From Larix kaempferi (Eukaryota > Streptophyta > Pinopsida > Pinales > Pinaceae): DNA of 64,000 nt. The notes under the pieces were generated by a model. The model made no database searches, was not told the origin of the DNA, and was given only the letters and a program-made list of their open reading frames with translations. The DNA lies in assembly GCA_027924585.1 (NCBI GenBank), contig BSBM01000252.1:2170001-2234000 (forward strand), read 5' to 3'. Made by a program: the position numbers and the translations under genes. Below are positions 21,833 to 33,552 of the stretch, piece by piece; positions within the stretch are counted from its first letter, which is position 1; each line of letters begins with the position of its first letter.

Positions 21833-23254
21833 TAAGTGGTCTGGATGGTCTTCCCGGGTCCGAGAGTGAGCGGGAAGATCATCATGATATGGTTCTACAA
21901 TATGTTTGATGTCGTGAAATGCGTATGACATCACCCGTTGGAAAGTTGCCCCGGCATTTTTAAGGCCAAAATGTAACTTTCGATATGCAAAAATCCCCCA
22001 AGGGCAGATAAAGGCCATTTTGTGCTGGTCGACTGGGAGGATATCGATCTGATTATAGCCAGAAAAGCCATCCATAAATGAAAAGATGACACTCCCGACA
22101 CAGTTATTGATGATCTGGTCGATGAACGGAGTTGGGTAGTTGTCCTTTGGACAAGCCTTGTTCAAGTCGCGGTAATCGAAACAGACTCTAATCGTTCCTT
22201 GTTTCTTGGCTACGGGAATGATGTTGGATACCCATTCTGTCAATGGGACAGGATAGATAAAACCAGCACGCAAAAGTTTTTCAACTTCTGCTTTAATAGC
22301 GGCTGCCTTACGAGGATGGACGGGTCGAAGTTTCTGCCGAACAGGTTGGGTGCCAGGGAATGTTGGAATTTTGTGGACCACAATCGAGGGGTCTATTCCT
22401 GGCATTTCTTCATAACTCCAAGCAAAAACATCGCAGAAGGTTTTGAAGTAGGCACTATAGAACTCCATTTCAAGGGGAGTACATGTTTTTCCAATGTGTA
22501 TGTTTTCCACTATACCAAGCTTCACTGATATATCAATATGAGTGGTTGCCATGAGGTTAGCCAAGTTTCCTTCGGAAAATACCTTGTCGAGGGAAGTGGG
22601 GAACTTGGTTTCAACCATCCCAAGTGAAGTACTTGGTTTTGTATCAGGCTCAAGTGGTTGAATGGTGGGGATTGAAGATCGATGATGAAACTTTCCCCAT
22701 GCTGGCTCATCACTGCACATAACCTCCATAATTGATTCGTCAGTGGGAAAAATCAAATTGAGAGGATCGAAAAGTGGTGGGTATGGATGAGTCTCAGCCG
22801 AGAGCTGTGCCACGGAATGATGAGTAGAACAATCGACCCAGTCGGTGTCTGATTGGATCGCTTCATATGCTGCAAGGTTTCTGTTCAAGGGAATGGAGTT
22901 TCCGTAGTCTTCAATCTGAGCGGGACTCGGAATCACCCATGAATCATTGGAAGGGGTGACATTCGATGAAATCATGTTGACTGGTTGAACATGGGTTCCT
23001 AGCTCTGGAAAAACTCCAATAAGGGATGAATCCTTCATGAGACCAACACCAATGTCTTGGAACCGGTATCGAGGTTTATCCAATAACGGGACGGTGTTGG
23101 CGGAGTTTGGATGGGAGTCTGGGATATAGTAATCCAGTTGATCAATAGTGACATTTTTCCCTTCATGAGGAAATTGCACAATCCGGAAGACTGTAGATGC
23201 TATGGCGGTCATGGCGTAAAACCAGTTCCGGCCAAGGAGGAGATTGTAATCCAA
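21539..23254 (-). CDS. Chimeric 571-codon ORF: element A protease end plus RT fused to ORFx
   Basis: An unbroken frame across the duplication junction. Residues 1-about 60 end the protease (DYNLLLGRNWFYAMTAIAS). RT follows with KLRPVHPRKAAAIKAEVEKL, IPVAKKQGTIRVCFDYRDLN, FSFMDGFSGYNQIDILPVDQ and PYHDDLPAHS, where the catalytic box is YHDD (21878-21889; both Asp kept). At about residue 473 (21832/21833) the frame passes into ORFx (SQIYEEPYVLNVSLF) and ends at a stop at 21539. RT thumb, RNase H and integrase of A are absent here. Whether it is expressed is unknown; both parts have the amino-acid sequence of their parents, so the in-frame join may be chance (one in three). Confidence 0.8.
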   Translation of the reverse strand: MDYNLLLGRNWFYAMTAIASTVFRIVQFPHEGKNVTIDQLDYYIPDSHPNSANTVPLLDKPRYRFQDIGVGLMKDSSLIGVFPELGTHVQPVNMISSNVTPSNDSWVIPSPAQIEDYGNSIPLNRNLAAYEAIQSDTDWVDCSTHHSVAQLSAETHPYPPLFDPLNLIFPTDESIMEVMCSDEPAWGKFHHRSSIPTIQPLEPDTKPSTSLGMVETKFPTSLDKVFSEGNLANLMATTHIDISVKLGIVENIHIGKTCTPLEMEFYSAYFKTFCDVFAWSYEEMPGIDPSIVVHKIPTFPGTQPVRQKLRPVHPRKAAAIKAEVEKLLRAGFIYPVPLTEWVSNIIPVAKKQGTIRVCFDYRDLNKACPKDNYPTPFIDQIINNCVGSVIFSFMDGFSGYNQIDILPVDQHKMAFICPWGIFAYRKLHFGLKNAGATFQRVMSYAFHDIKHIVEPYHDDLPAHSRTREDHPDHLRCLKPNSQIYEEPYVLNVSLFYDNSQLVLSLLAQFLGLDTDLWVTEVQLSLLFRISISLSRFESGLIPSLRFDEFLVEKIHVKLSNFSSTRFFRYQT

Positions 23255-23640
23255 TAGTGCATCTACGACTTCAATGTGTACGGATACTGTTTTGCCCCCC
23301 AGTTCAACACCAATTGAGGGAATGAGTCCATAAGGTTGAAAACGCCCTAAGAGTAGTGGGAGAAGTTGTGACTTCGGGTGAGCCTAAGGCTCTCCAGCAG
23401 TTCAAAGACATGATCAACGTGGAAGCACCTTCATCTAACACAGTGTGATGGATGATAATTCCATGGATTTTTGTGTGAACCTAGAAGGCTAACTGGTGAG
23501 AAAGCCGAGGTTTAGCATGCTCCAAGTTAAACATGATAGAGTTTGAAGTATCTGGGTCCATTGCCCCCAGTGCTGAAAGTAGGGTTCTACGTTGTGTGGG
23601 GTAGTGTTGGAGAACCTCGAGAGTCGACATGGCGCAAGGT
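23255..23640 (-). pseudogene. Element A protease, N-terminal part, broken
   Basis: On the minus strand the active-site block VLDEGASTLIMSL is read near 23421-23438 (D-E-G in place of the more usual D-S/T-G, as in other plant gypsy elements of this type), preceded by VHTKIHGIIIHH. Stops lie before and after it, and the C-terminal part of protease starts the 23254-21539 frame. Confidence 0.6.
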
Positions 23641-23694
23641 GCTTGAACTAGATCCTCAACAATATTGTAATTTTGGGTGGCTCAAGCATTGGGA

Positions 23695-26681
23695 TTAAAT
23701 GTCGCCTTTCGTATGGTGCCCTTGGGTGGGCGTAGCACTGTATCCGTAAGCGGTCTCTCGATATGGAGATGGCCGGTAGGGGGGAATAGGAGTCAGATCT
23801 TCAACGGGAGATTTTCCTTTGGCTATCTCCAATTGTTTGTTTGAACTTGGAGGATTGTCATACATCTTTGAACGAGTGGTTATATGAATCTCTTCATTAC
23901 TCGTCATCAGGATTTCGCGGTTTGTGGACGTCTCTCCGCGGGTTGGATTGGTCGGGTTGCCCCCTTGTGGGGTTTCTCGGGAAACCATTTGCTGTTGTTG
24001 TTGAGGGAAAGGGTCAGTTAACACTAGTGGGCGAGAGGATCCTTTAACAAATTTGTTGACTTCGTCCTTGTAGGGACAGTCACATGTGTAGTGATCGTCT
24101 TAACAAATTAGGCAAGGAAACTTAGCCTTTCAACGTGGTTTTTAGTCATTCTGGGTGGGTTGTGGCTTGGGGTTCTCCTGGTGGTTTTTCTTGGGTTTAC
24201 CACGATTGTTTTTCTTCTTTCCCCCGGATGGTTGTGACGTATATTGAACTGCGTTCACTTTGGAGGAAATAGCAGGAGAAGTAGTTGTTTTTGAAGCAGC
24301 CTGGGGTAAAGCGGGGGAAGCGGAAGCTTGTTGTCCCGTCGAGTTGGTAGTAGGCCGGGTCTTGACTGAACCAACAATACCATCAATGGGAGGTTCAGTG
24401 GTAGGTTTGGTTGGATCAGTGTTAACACGGGCAGCATGAGGAAGAAGTTCATGTAAAGTACCGGATTGAGTGTATACCAAATCCATGTACTGGGCTGCCG
24501 AGATGGCTTGTTCTTCTGTAACCAGCCTGCGCATAGCGATATCTCTGGCTATGGGAGGCAAAAAGGATTTCGTGAACCAATCAATGAGTAGCTGATCCGG
24601 AATGGGTGCCTTAATTAGCCTACGGCGTCGTCACCACTCATGGATGTGATTCGAAATGTGTGTAGAAGTGGTTTGACGCAGTGAGTTTAACAGTTCTATT
24701 CCAGTCTCATATCGGATGGGGAGATGGAAATGAGTCAGAAACTGCATTGCCAAGGTGTTGAAATCACGGAAAGAGTGTTGTGGCAGCTCGATGTACCATT
24801 TTGCTGCCATGCCAGTAAGCGTACGTTGGAAGAGCCAAAGTCGAATGGAATCATCCATCAAGGAGTTGGATGAACACCAAAGATGGAAGGTCATCACGTG
24901 GTTCTTGGGGTCTTCCCCGGGCTTAGCATTGAACTTAGGAATGTCCGATGGTAGTTTGGCTGGAATGGGTGGCCAGTGAGGTTCATGCCATATAGGATCA
25001 TTAATAAGCCTCGACAAATCAGGTAAGTCAAGTGTGGCCAAAAAGGCAAGTTGACGGTTAGTCTGCGGGTATGAGTGATAACCATGTGGTGCAGAGAAAC
25101 CTGGAGGGCCCGCATAGCATACTACTGCGTGTTATACCCATATGTGTTTCCCGGGGGGTACTGCTAGAAGTTCTGTGGGTAATAAGCCATCTGGTTACCC
25201 GGTTGAGTGTAGGTAACTGGTTGGTGGATGTTCTGCTGAGTGGGTATGGTGCCCTGGGGTTGCTGAAACCCAGGGATGGTTGCTGCTCCTTGTTGGGGAA
25301 AAGTTCCATGGAATTGTTGTGTTCCAAGAATGTTATCACTATACTATGTAAGTGGAGGGTTTCCCATAGCAGGGTTGGGGGGTGGCTGCGACGGTGGTGT
25401 CCATGGAATGCTCGTTCCTCCTGGAGGAGCGAGTGGAAATTGAAGGGATGGGTTCCATGGAGTTGTAGCAGCTGAAGGGTAAGGGAAGCCAGAATTCAAG
25501 TTGGGGGGAATCTGAGATTTTCCCCCAGCTTGGTTCCAGTTTCCAAAAAGTGAGTAACCCCCACTCTGTGGGATTTGAGATTCCCAAGAAGGAAGCATAC
25601 TTGACGGGGAAGGTTGAGACTGAGAAAATGCTGCTGGTTGGGAGAGTTGTTGGATGGAACCAATGGGTTGTCCGCCAGCAGATGGGTTGGATGGTCCTAT
25701 AGGAGGAGAATGTTGACTAGGAACGGGGTTCCCAACAAAAGGTTTTCCTCCAACTAGTTGGGTTGATGGCCCTATAGGAGGAGGTTGTTGACTAACAATA
25801 GGGTTCCCAACAAAGGGTTTTCCTCCAACTAGTTGGGTTGATGGCCCACTAGGGGGAGTTTGGATGTTGGAGTTGGAGACCATGGCAGTCGGTTGTCCAC
25901 CTCCTGAGATAGTGTAAATAGTAGCCGAAGGTGATCCTCCGGTCAAAAGGGAAGATCCAGCAGTATGACTTGGTGTCCTTCCACCACTAGCCAAATATGA
26001 TAGTGTGGATTGGCCAACGGCGCCAAAAGTACCGATTTACGGAGGGGGTCTTCCATATCTGACAGGCGAGGACGGAGAAAAAACTGGGTTGTCCCTCATA
26101 GAATGTGTGCCAAAAATGGGTGATGGCAGCAAATGTGGGGAGTTTAAACCAGGGGTATCGGCGTCGTCCAAAGCGTGTTCAATGATAGGAGGACCATCGA
26201 AAATGGGGTCCAAGTTCATGTCCTGAAAAGGGTTTTGGGGATCCGGCGGAAACCTAGGTATAGTAACGTTCGAAGGTCCGGAGCCGTCTGCATAGGAGTG
26301 ACGAAACTCTATGCTAGATGGGATGTTGGGATCCCGATAGTCAGAAGGACGAGTAACAGGGGGATATCTAGAAGCTGTTGAGAGCATTTGCTCTGTGTCA
26401 TGGCTAAACCATGTCGATGCTAACGGGGAGTTTGCTAGACTAACCATACTAGACAGGATGGAAGCCATGATTTCATGTCCCAGAGGGAGGTTGGGTAGAG
26501 ATATGGTACGAGGTACGTTGATAGAAGAACTTGTTTCCTGCGGATGAACACTGGGTGACGTAGTGATAACAGGAGGAAGCTCCGCCTGGGAAGTGATGAA
26601 GCCATAATCAGGTTCAAAAGGTGTGTCAGGAAGTCGAGTATCTTCAATAACTTTTATGTACCCGCCTGGGACTGAAATCAA
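23695..26681 (-). pseudogene. Element A gag, unit-2 copy, broken
   Basis: Starts MISVPGGYIKVIEDTRLP at 26681. The Pro/Ser-rich N-terminal part runs to 26037 (stop), continues 25994-25344 with the 25-residue repeat (GPSTQLVGGKPFVGNP twice) and a PPSQPPPNPAMGNPP tail, then a Gln-rich linker with stops (25340-25050). The gag core begins MATLDLPDLSRLINDPIW at 25041 and includes MAAKWYIELPQHSF; then DIAMRRLVTEEQAISAAQYM (24530), a basic linker KKKNNRGKPKKNHQENPK and a damaged knuckle (about 24110, with two stops). The C-terminal QQQQQM region ends near 23700. It is more complete in length than the unit-1 copy but has at least five stops. Confidence 0.8.
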
Positions 26682-28815
26682 GCCAGGTATATCCTAGTCG
26701 GACCCTTCGGTGGTGCCAATAGATCCGTCTGTGTCATCATGAATAATGTCTGATGGACGGGAGGTGTTGGCATCAGGTAGGAGGATGACCTTTGGTCTAG
26801 TATTTTGGGCTGTACTTGTTTCAGCCGCTGTAATGGTGTCCATTGTGGTAGATATATCTGGAATAACAGTGGGTGAAGTGACAGTGGAAGTCTCAGATAT
26901 GCTAGTGGTTTCAGAAGCTGTAAGAGATTCTGAAACTGTGATGTGAGTAACAGTTATAGGCGGAACTGATGAAGTAGTATGTATCGGCGGTGGAATTTTC
27001 CCTCGACCAGCATCGCGGCCAGGAGGAGCGGGAATGCATGATGCAGGTGGACCGAAGGTCTATGGCAGTGGCGGTGGTGGAGGGATTTTTCCCTGTACTC
27101 GTCGTGATATTCATGGTGGTTCTGACATGATGACAGGAAAATGAAAATCGGGGGCAGTTTCGTAACAAAGAACTCAAAAACTCTAATGCAGCCGAGTGTG
27201 CAGAAGAGGAGCTAGAAAAAGCAAGGCTCGCAGGCCAAAAAAGCGAGCTCTAAAATCTATACTGAGACCGATGTCTCAATAAGTGAGTTGATAAAAAGAA
27301 TGGCCAGAATGCCAACAAGCAGTCCCTAAAAAGAAAAATGACCCTCTACAAAGATGAGATAACAAGCAAACTCCTAACTAAGAGTTGGAGACCTTAACAA
27401 GCTGTATCCTTCTCAAGGTGATGAAATCCAATTCGAACAATACAACGTGAGAGACCGATATGAGAAGGATATCCCTCTACCGAAAGGGATCCTGGGTAAA
27501 AGATCCCTAGTTTAATAGTCACTAAGCTACCTCATTCATGACACGTTGGAAAAGGTTTTGGGCACTTCAGCCTTCCGAGGAAGACAATTATCGATGTTGC
27601 CTTAGGTCTAAGTGGAGTGTGGCATTCCACAGAGTCCATCCGGTTCTCAATCTTGCGGCCGTTTAACCCCTGAAAGTTAAAAACAGTCAGAAGGCCCCTC
27701 AACAAACTGGCTGTGACCGTGTCAATAAATACTAGAGGATTTTAGTTCCCTAGAAGAAAACAACTATGTCTCAGATGAAAATGACAAGGGGGAATTATTT
27801 TGATGCTTATCCCTGGTGTCCTACCTAACTACCAAATTCTTTTGATTTCCTCAAGTGAGGTTAATGTTGGTTTAATTAGGGAGATTAATTTTAGTGTTTG
27901 TCTTACTCAATCAGGTAAATGGACGTGAAACTTGATGGTGTTATGACGACTCAAACCATGCAAATGAGAATGAATCAAAATAAGCCTTTGTCTTCGATGA
28001 AATCTAGCTATGGAAGAGAGAGAGTTCTTCGATCATAAATGCATGAAATTTTTCACAAGCAATAAAAAACCAAAACAAGAAATTTTTTTGTTTTCTTTTT
28101 GTAAATAGAGCCAAACTGAAATAAACACTCTTTTTAATTCACTGATTCTACAATCTAAAGTGCTTCAAATATGAGAATTTTTGTGGCAAATTTCAATGGT
28201 CAACTTCCTAATGCACAATGATGCTACAAGACCATTTTGATCAAAATAACACAATTGTTTTCCAATGATATCTTTCAAGATAAATTGTAATAATAATACT
28301 GGAAACACTGTGACTATGAAAACCACACAATTCAGTAACAGAGAACAGTGGTGATGGTATGGCTGTGATGGGAAGATCAAACCAATGCACTCAAAATGAA
28401 GGGGTGACCCTATGTGCCAAAAATGCCACTAATTCACACAACAATCAAGCTCACAAACAAGCAAATAAACACACCACACAGACTGTAAAATGACCAGGAT
28501 GATAAAAGGCAACAACAAACACTACCTAAGGCAGAGAAAGATCAAAAAATGACTCAGGAAACCAAGCAAGGAGAAAAAATTTAAAAAATTGAAGACACTA
28601 CCGCGTGTCAGGGTCAGACTATAGCACAATACTGTTACAGTACCGCTCTGGTACTAATGCAGAGAATGCGGTACTACCGCGTTGTAGAGAATTTTAAGGG
28701 CGCGGTACTGTTGCAAGGTAAGAAAAAAGTGCAACTTTAGAAAATAAAATGGATTTTTCAGGGTTGCTGCTAACCCAGGGGACTCAGTGATCATACAGGG
28801 AGAAAAAAATACAGT
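26682..28815 (-). other. Element A 5' leader, unit 2, right part beyond element C at 35580-35693
   Basis: Counterpart of 2582-4825 with the same GC-rich CGCGGTA/TACCGCG motifs near 28600-28710. No gene recognised. Confidence 0.55.
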
Positions 28816-28820
28816 GAGGA
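28816..28820. repeat. Target-site duplication of element C copy ii, left
   Basis: GAGGA, repeated at 35575-35579. The unfilled site is present once in unit 1 at 4707-4711. Confidence 0.95.
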
Positions 28821-30842
28821 TGTCATGTCCCAAATTTGGTATTGGGTCAAAATGGCCTAATCACATTGGACCTATTCATTAGAGTTTGTCAAATTGATGC
28901 TAAAGGTCAAATAATTGCCAAGGAGGAAAATTACTAGTTTCCTAGGTTTGGGGTGGAAGCTTTGGGATTTGGAATAAGGGGGATAATAAATGATGTTTAG
29001 ACATTAGAATGGTTCAAGTATTTAATAAATAGAGTGAATAAAGAAATTCAAGAGAAATCCTAAGTGACAAATGGTTTTGGAGACATATGGAGGATGTGGG
29101 ACCCACACTAGCTTGATTTTTCATAATACATGGTATCTCTCTTTTGCAAATTCGAATTAATGGGAATGTGAACACTCTTGGGTGAGTTGGTAAGTCATAA
29201 AACATTTAATTGAGCATCTTAGGTCGAATTGGGAAGGATTGGTAACCTCCATGGAAGATAAAGACTCAAAGTGGAAGTTTGTGGACACTTGGGCTAGATT
29301 CCCTAGCCCCTATGACACCAATGATGGAGCATCTATGACAAATATGACAAATTGCAGACCTGACCTCTGACATCTGACCAATATGACATGTCAGCCCCAA
29401 AAATAGGCTCAAAGAAGGCGAATTTGGGAGTTGGAGAAGCCAAAGAGACTCAAAATCGAATTTGGGAGAAGATGGAAGGTTGGAACTAGGAGACAAGTGG
29501 CAAATGTGGAATATTTCCTAAATGGAAATCTATTGAATCTATTGAGAGGATTTCGACCCTTAGAAGGATAATGTTGGTTATAAAATGTAGAAATGAAGTA
29601 TGAGAATGGCTTTTTATCATTTGTAGAATTTGCAATTGCATTTGTGAAGAGGGAGAGCTAGTGGATGACTAGTTTCTTGCCTTAGCCAATTTCGAGGGTG
29701 AAAGATTCCCATCCAAGTTGGAAATTGGAAAGGCCATTCAGACCTTTCATTTGGAGCTTTAATGGAGTCTTTATTTGCAGGTTTAAGCTACAGGGCAGCT
29801 CATGGTTTCTTCTATTGCAGCTCGCTCCTTCAACCATTTCCAGTTTTGATGGCATATTCTTGATCCTTGAGGGAGGGCGTTTTTGGTGAGCTATTGTACT
29901 CTTTGGGGGAGATTATAATGCCCCATTTCTTTTGTAATATGAATTAAATACTCTGTTCTTCATCTCCAAAAAGTTTCAGGTCTAAATTCCAAGTAGAAAT
30001 GTATAAATCTCATTTTTAATGGAAGAACAATGCCATTTCCCCACTACCTTGTTGTGAGCCAATGTATTGAAGATGATTTCGAATGAATGGATGATTCTCT
30101 GATATATTTGTGATAAATATACTGCCATGGATGTCTTATACAAGTTTCATGTACTGTACTTGAGCATTTGAAGCATTTTTACTCAGTTTAATTGCATTGG
30201 GAGAAGAAATAGTGTCATTTCCCCAAGGGTCAAATTGGGGATTTCTGCAGTTGAATGGGAGAGGATGAGAACAGTTGTAATAATCCATTAATGGTGCATA
30301 TGAAACTTTAATAGAATACTTAAAATATTACATACCTCTGTTAATAAATTTGAGTGGGTTTGGAGGCATTTGGGAAGCCATTTTCAGTACTTACCTCAGG
30401 GGGATTTGAACCCCAAATTACTAGTAAAATTGCATACTTGGTCCAGAATCTTAAGAGAGTTTGAAGAGGTATTTTGGTGACCATATGTCATCCTTAAACA
30501 TCATATTCAAGTACTAATATCATTAATACACCTTCCTTGAAGATTTGAAGGGATTTGGAGTCAATTTGAGACCTAGAGACCAATACTAGTCAAAGGGAAA
30601 TCACTAGTAAAGTTACCTACATTGACCAGAATTGAAAGATGATTTGCAGAAGTATTTTAAAGGTCCAAAGGCATCCATGAAACACATATTTATGTTATAA
30701 TATAATTCATATACCTTCTCAGAAGATTTGGGATCATTTGGGGCAAATTTTGGACCTAGAGATCAAAACTAGTCAAAGGTCTAACTAGGAAAAAAAGTGA
30801 AAAATTGCCATTTTGATAAAATTCCTAACAAGGGACATTATA
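28821..30842 (+). repeat. Element C copy ii 5' LTR (2022 bp)
   Basis: TGTCATGTCCC to ACATTATA; the 3' partner ends ACATTACA. A TATAAAA box is at 29579-29585, about 760 bp into the LTR. No coding sequence. Confidence 0.95.
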
Positions 30843-30843
30843 G

Positions 30844-30855
30844 TGGTATCAGAGC
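30844..30855 (+). other. Element C copy ii primer-binding site (initiator tRNA-Met)
   Basis: TGGTATCAGAGC, one base after the LTR: a perfect match to the plant initiator tRNA-Met 3' end. Confidence 0.95.
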
Positions 30856-30908
30856 ATGGTCCTTGCACCTGTGTATTAGGTACATACATTCAAGAATAAT
30901 TGGCAGCC

Positions 30909-33365
30909 ATGTCTTACTATTATGATGAATCCTATGAGTACAATTCTTATGAGGAATATGCAGATGCTTATGAGCAATATGAAGCAGAATGTGAATGGTA
31001 TGAGGAAGAGGTGCCATCATGCAAAACTTCTTACAATTTCAAGAGAAATGAAGATTATTCTTATGACTTTAGATCTGATGAATATGAGTGTGTCACATCA
31101 ACCAAGGATAATTCTATGAGTGAGTTCCAAAGATGGAGAGAAAAATATAAAACCTTGCCCCAACAATATCAAAAATATCAAGAATATCTTCCTTCGAGCA
31201 AAAATACACAAAATGCCATGTATTTTGAGTACTATGCTGAACATGTTTTTGAAAATAGGCCCAAAAATGAAGATGTGGAGTTAGTGAAGAAAGGTTTATG
31301 CCCTTCTTGTAAAAACCCTTGGAGCGAGTATCATATATGTGTGCATGAAATGATGTCCTCCTTGAGGAGAGCTTTTGATATTTATTCAAGAAGAGCTTCC
31401 AAATATACTGATCCTAAGGAAAACAAGGGGAAAAATGCATCATATTTCTTGAAGGATAAAAATGAAGAGACATCACAAGAGCATGAAAAATATTCTATTG
31501 AAAATATGGAAGATCATTTCGAGACACCTTCTAGCTTAGACATGAACCAAAGAGCATCTACTGATGGATGCTTAAACTATGAAGGAGTACCTACTGATGG
31601 GTGATCACACCTCTATGTTGGTGACATAGAGATCACTTTTGAAAGTGTTGCTGCAAGCTCAAGTTCCATTAAGCATGATAATGAATACCTTGTAGCAGTT
31701 GAAGAAGAACCAAGATCAACTTCCCCATCACCACTTGAGCTTCATGAAGTTGGTCCAAGCAAAAATGAAGAAGATGAGGAGGTTTATTTGCAAGAGCCTC
31801 GTTTTCTTGAAGGGTCCTTAAAGATGAATGAAAAGAAGATCCAAGAGTCCCTTAGCATTCTCCATGACACTCAAGCATTGGTGTCAAATTCTTGTTGGAG
31901 AGCTACTTCATTGGAGGAAACATCCTTCCTTGAAGACATGGAGAAGATTCAAAGAGCAATGTGCCACATCAAAGGTAATTTCATGTCTTTTCTTTTTGAT
32001 AGAAACCATTTGTTTGAGCTTAATGAATTGTTACATGATGCATACTTGAAGAATAATGAGGATATTCATAAGCTCACAATTCAAAATGAGCAACTTCTTG
32101 AAAAGTTGCAAGATACTTGTTTTTCCTCCTATGTTTCAGATTGTCAAATGGTAGATTGTTTGGAGGATTCTCATGACATGGTGGATCATGAGAAATGTGA
32201 AAATTTGAATGTTCTTGATGTGTTTGAAGATGAACTTGAGGAGATCCAAACACTTGATGTGGTGGAAGAGGAATTTGAATTGCCTCTTGATGAAGGTTGT
32301 GCAATTTTTAAAGAAGAGCATGATTCCTCTACATTGGAACCAAACTATGACAAAGAGTTCACAATTTTGAAGGAGCTGCATGATACTACCCATATGGATC
32401 CTCCCCATGATGAAACTTCTGTACTTTTTGATCATTTGGGTGATTTGGTTCATTCTCCTACATCCTACAGTTCCATGTTTTGCAACATTAGTCTCAATGA
32501 AGTATGGGTGAAAGGGTTCTTCTGGATGGTGCCACATGAGGAGTATGGAACTCCTAGATTTACTTTTTATAATGATATGGTTGGAGCACATTCTTATTCA
32601 CATTTGCAGCAGCATACTTTATTACTTTATGATGATGCACATCTACATGGATGCACCTATGATATGCATTTGAGTCACTTGAAGACTCATGGTTTTTCTT
32701 GCTCAACACTTGATTCATTTGATGTTGGAGGAACTTCATCCAACACTTGGGTGAATAGATTTATGATTGGAGAAAATTTTTGTTGGAAGCCACATACTTT
32801 GTTATATCTTTATGATGATCACATTCAGGGATGTCTGGGTGAGACTTCTTTGAGTCATTTGAAGTCTCGTTTTTTCTGCTCATTATTTGGTTCAGATTTT
32901 AGTGGAGATTCTTCATTCACTTCTTGGATGAAAGAATACATGGCTGAATATTTTGATTCATATCACATCCTTTTGGAGAAGCTTTATAGGACATGGGATC
33001 CTCACCTATGTCATTGGATCAGATTTGATTGGTCACTTGAAGCTTGTATGCACTTGGAAAACGGTGGTCTACTTGCTTGGAAGTATAAGCACTTTCATGA
33101 TTCTTTGATGAAGCACCTCCTTGATATTAATTTTCATTATGTAGTTATGTACTTTGATGATATATATTTTGTACTCATGATGTTTGGAAGAATGCATACA
33201 AGAAAATGGGATCCAGGAATCCTCTTATATGATGGTATGGGTTGGAGAGCACTCTTAATTGTTCGGGTGCAATACAAGCAATGGGACCCTGGAATAATTT
33301 TTATCTCATTGGTTTCAAATTTTTTGGGGAAACAAGCAGTATGGGAGATGGATTTCCCCACTTAA
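30909..33365 (+). pseudogene. Element C ORF (818 codons, one stop), unknown gag-like protein
   Basis: ATG 30909 lies 54 bases after the primer site, and TAA ends at 33365. One frame is open throughout except TGA at codon 232 (31602-31604), which is TGC (Cys) in copies i and iii. The N-terminus is Tyr/Glu-rich (MSYYYDESYEYNSYEEYA). A Cys/His cluster GLCPSCKNPWSEYHICVHEM at about residues 130-150 could bind zinc but is not a standard knuckle. An acidic, coiled-coil-prone middle (about 300-480) follows. Then two related blocks of about 60 residues starting LLLYDDAHLHGC and LLYLYDDHIQGC. Near residues 730-756 comes SLMKHLLDINFHYVVMYFDD, which resembles an RT palm block. I know no family for it. 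Position and size suit a gag protein. The first TTG in frame (30900) is not needed. Confidence 0.75.
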
Positions 33366-33538
33366 TAAAGTGATTTTTATCAGAGTAGTGCAGCAGCAAG
33401 CATGTTGGTTCCTCTCCAAAATCTTCATGGAAACTCAAAGACTCAAGGTTGGGCAATTCAATGGCAACTTCAAAGAATTATACAGAAAGCAGGTTCTTCA
33501 ACACCCATGTTTAAAATTGCTTGAGGACAAGCAATATT

Positions 33539-33552
33539 GGGAAGGGAGGATT
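33539..33552 (+). other. Element C copy ii polypurine tract
   Basis: GGGAAGGGAGGATT directly before the 3' LTR; the plus-strand DNA primer for LTR elements. Confidence 0.85.
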
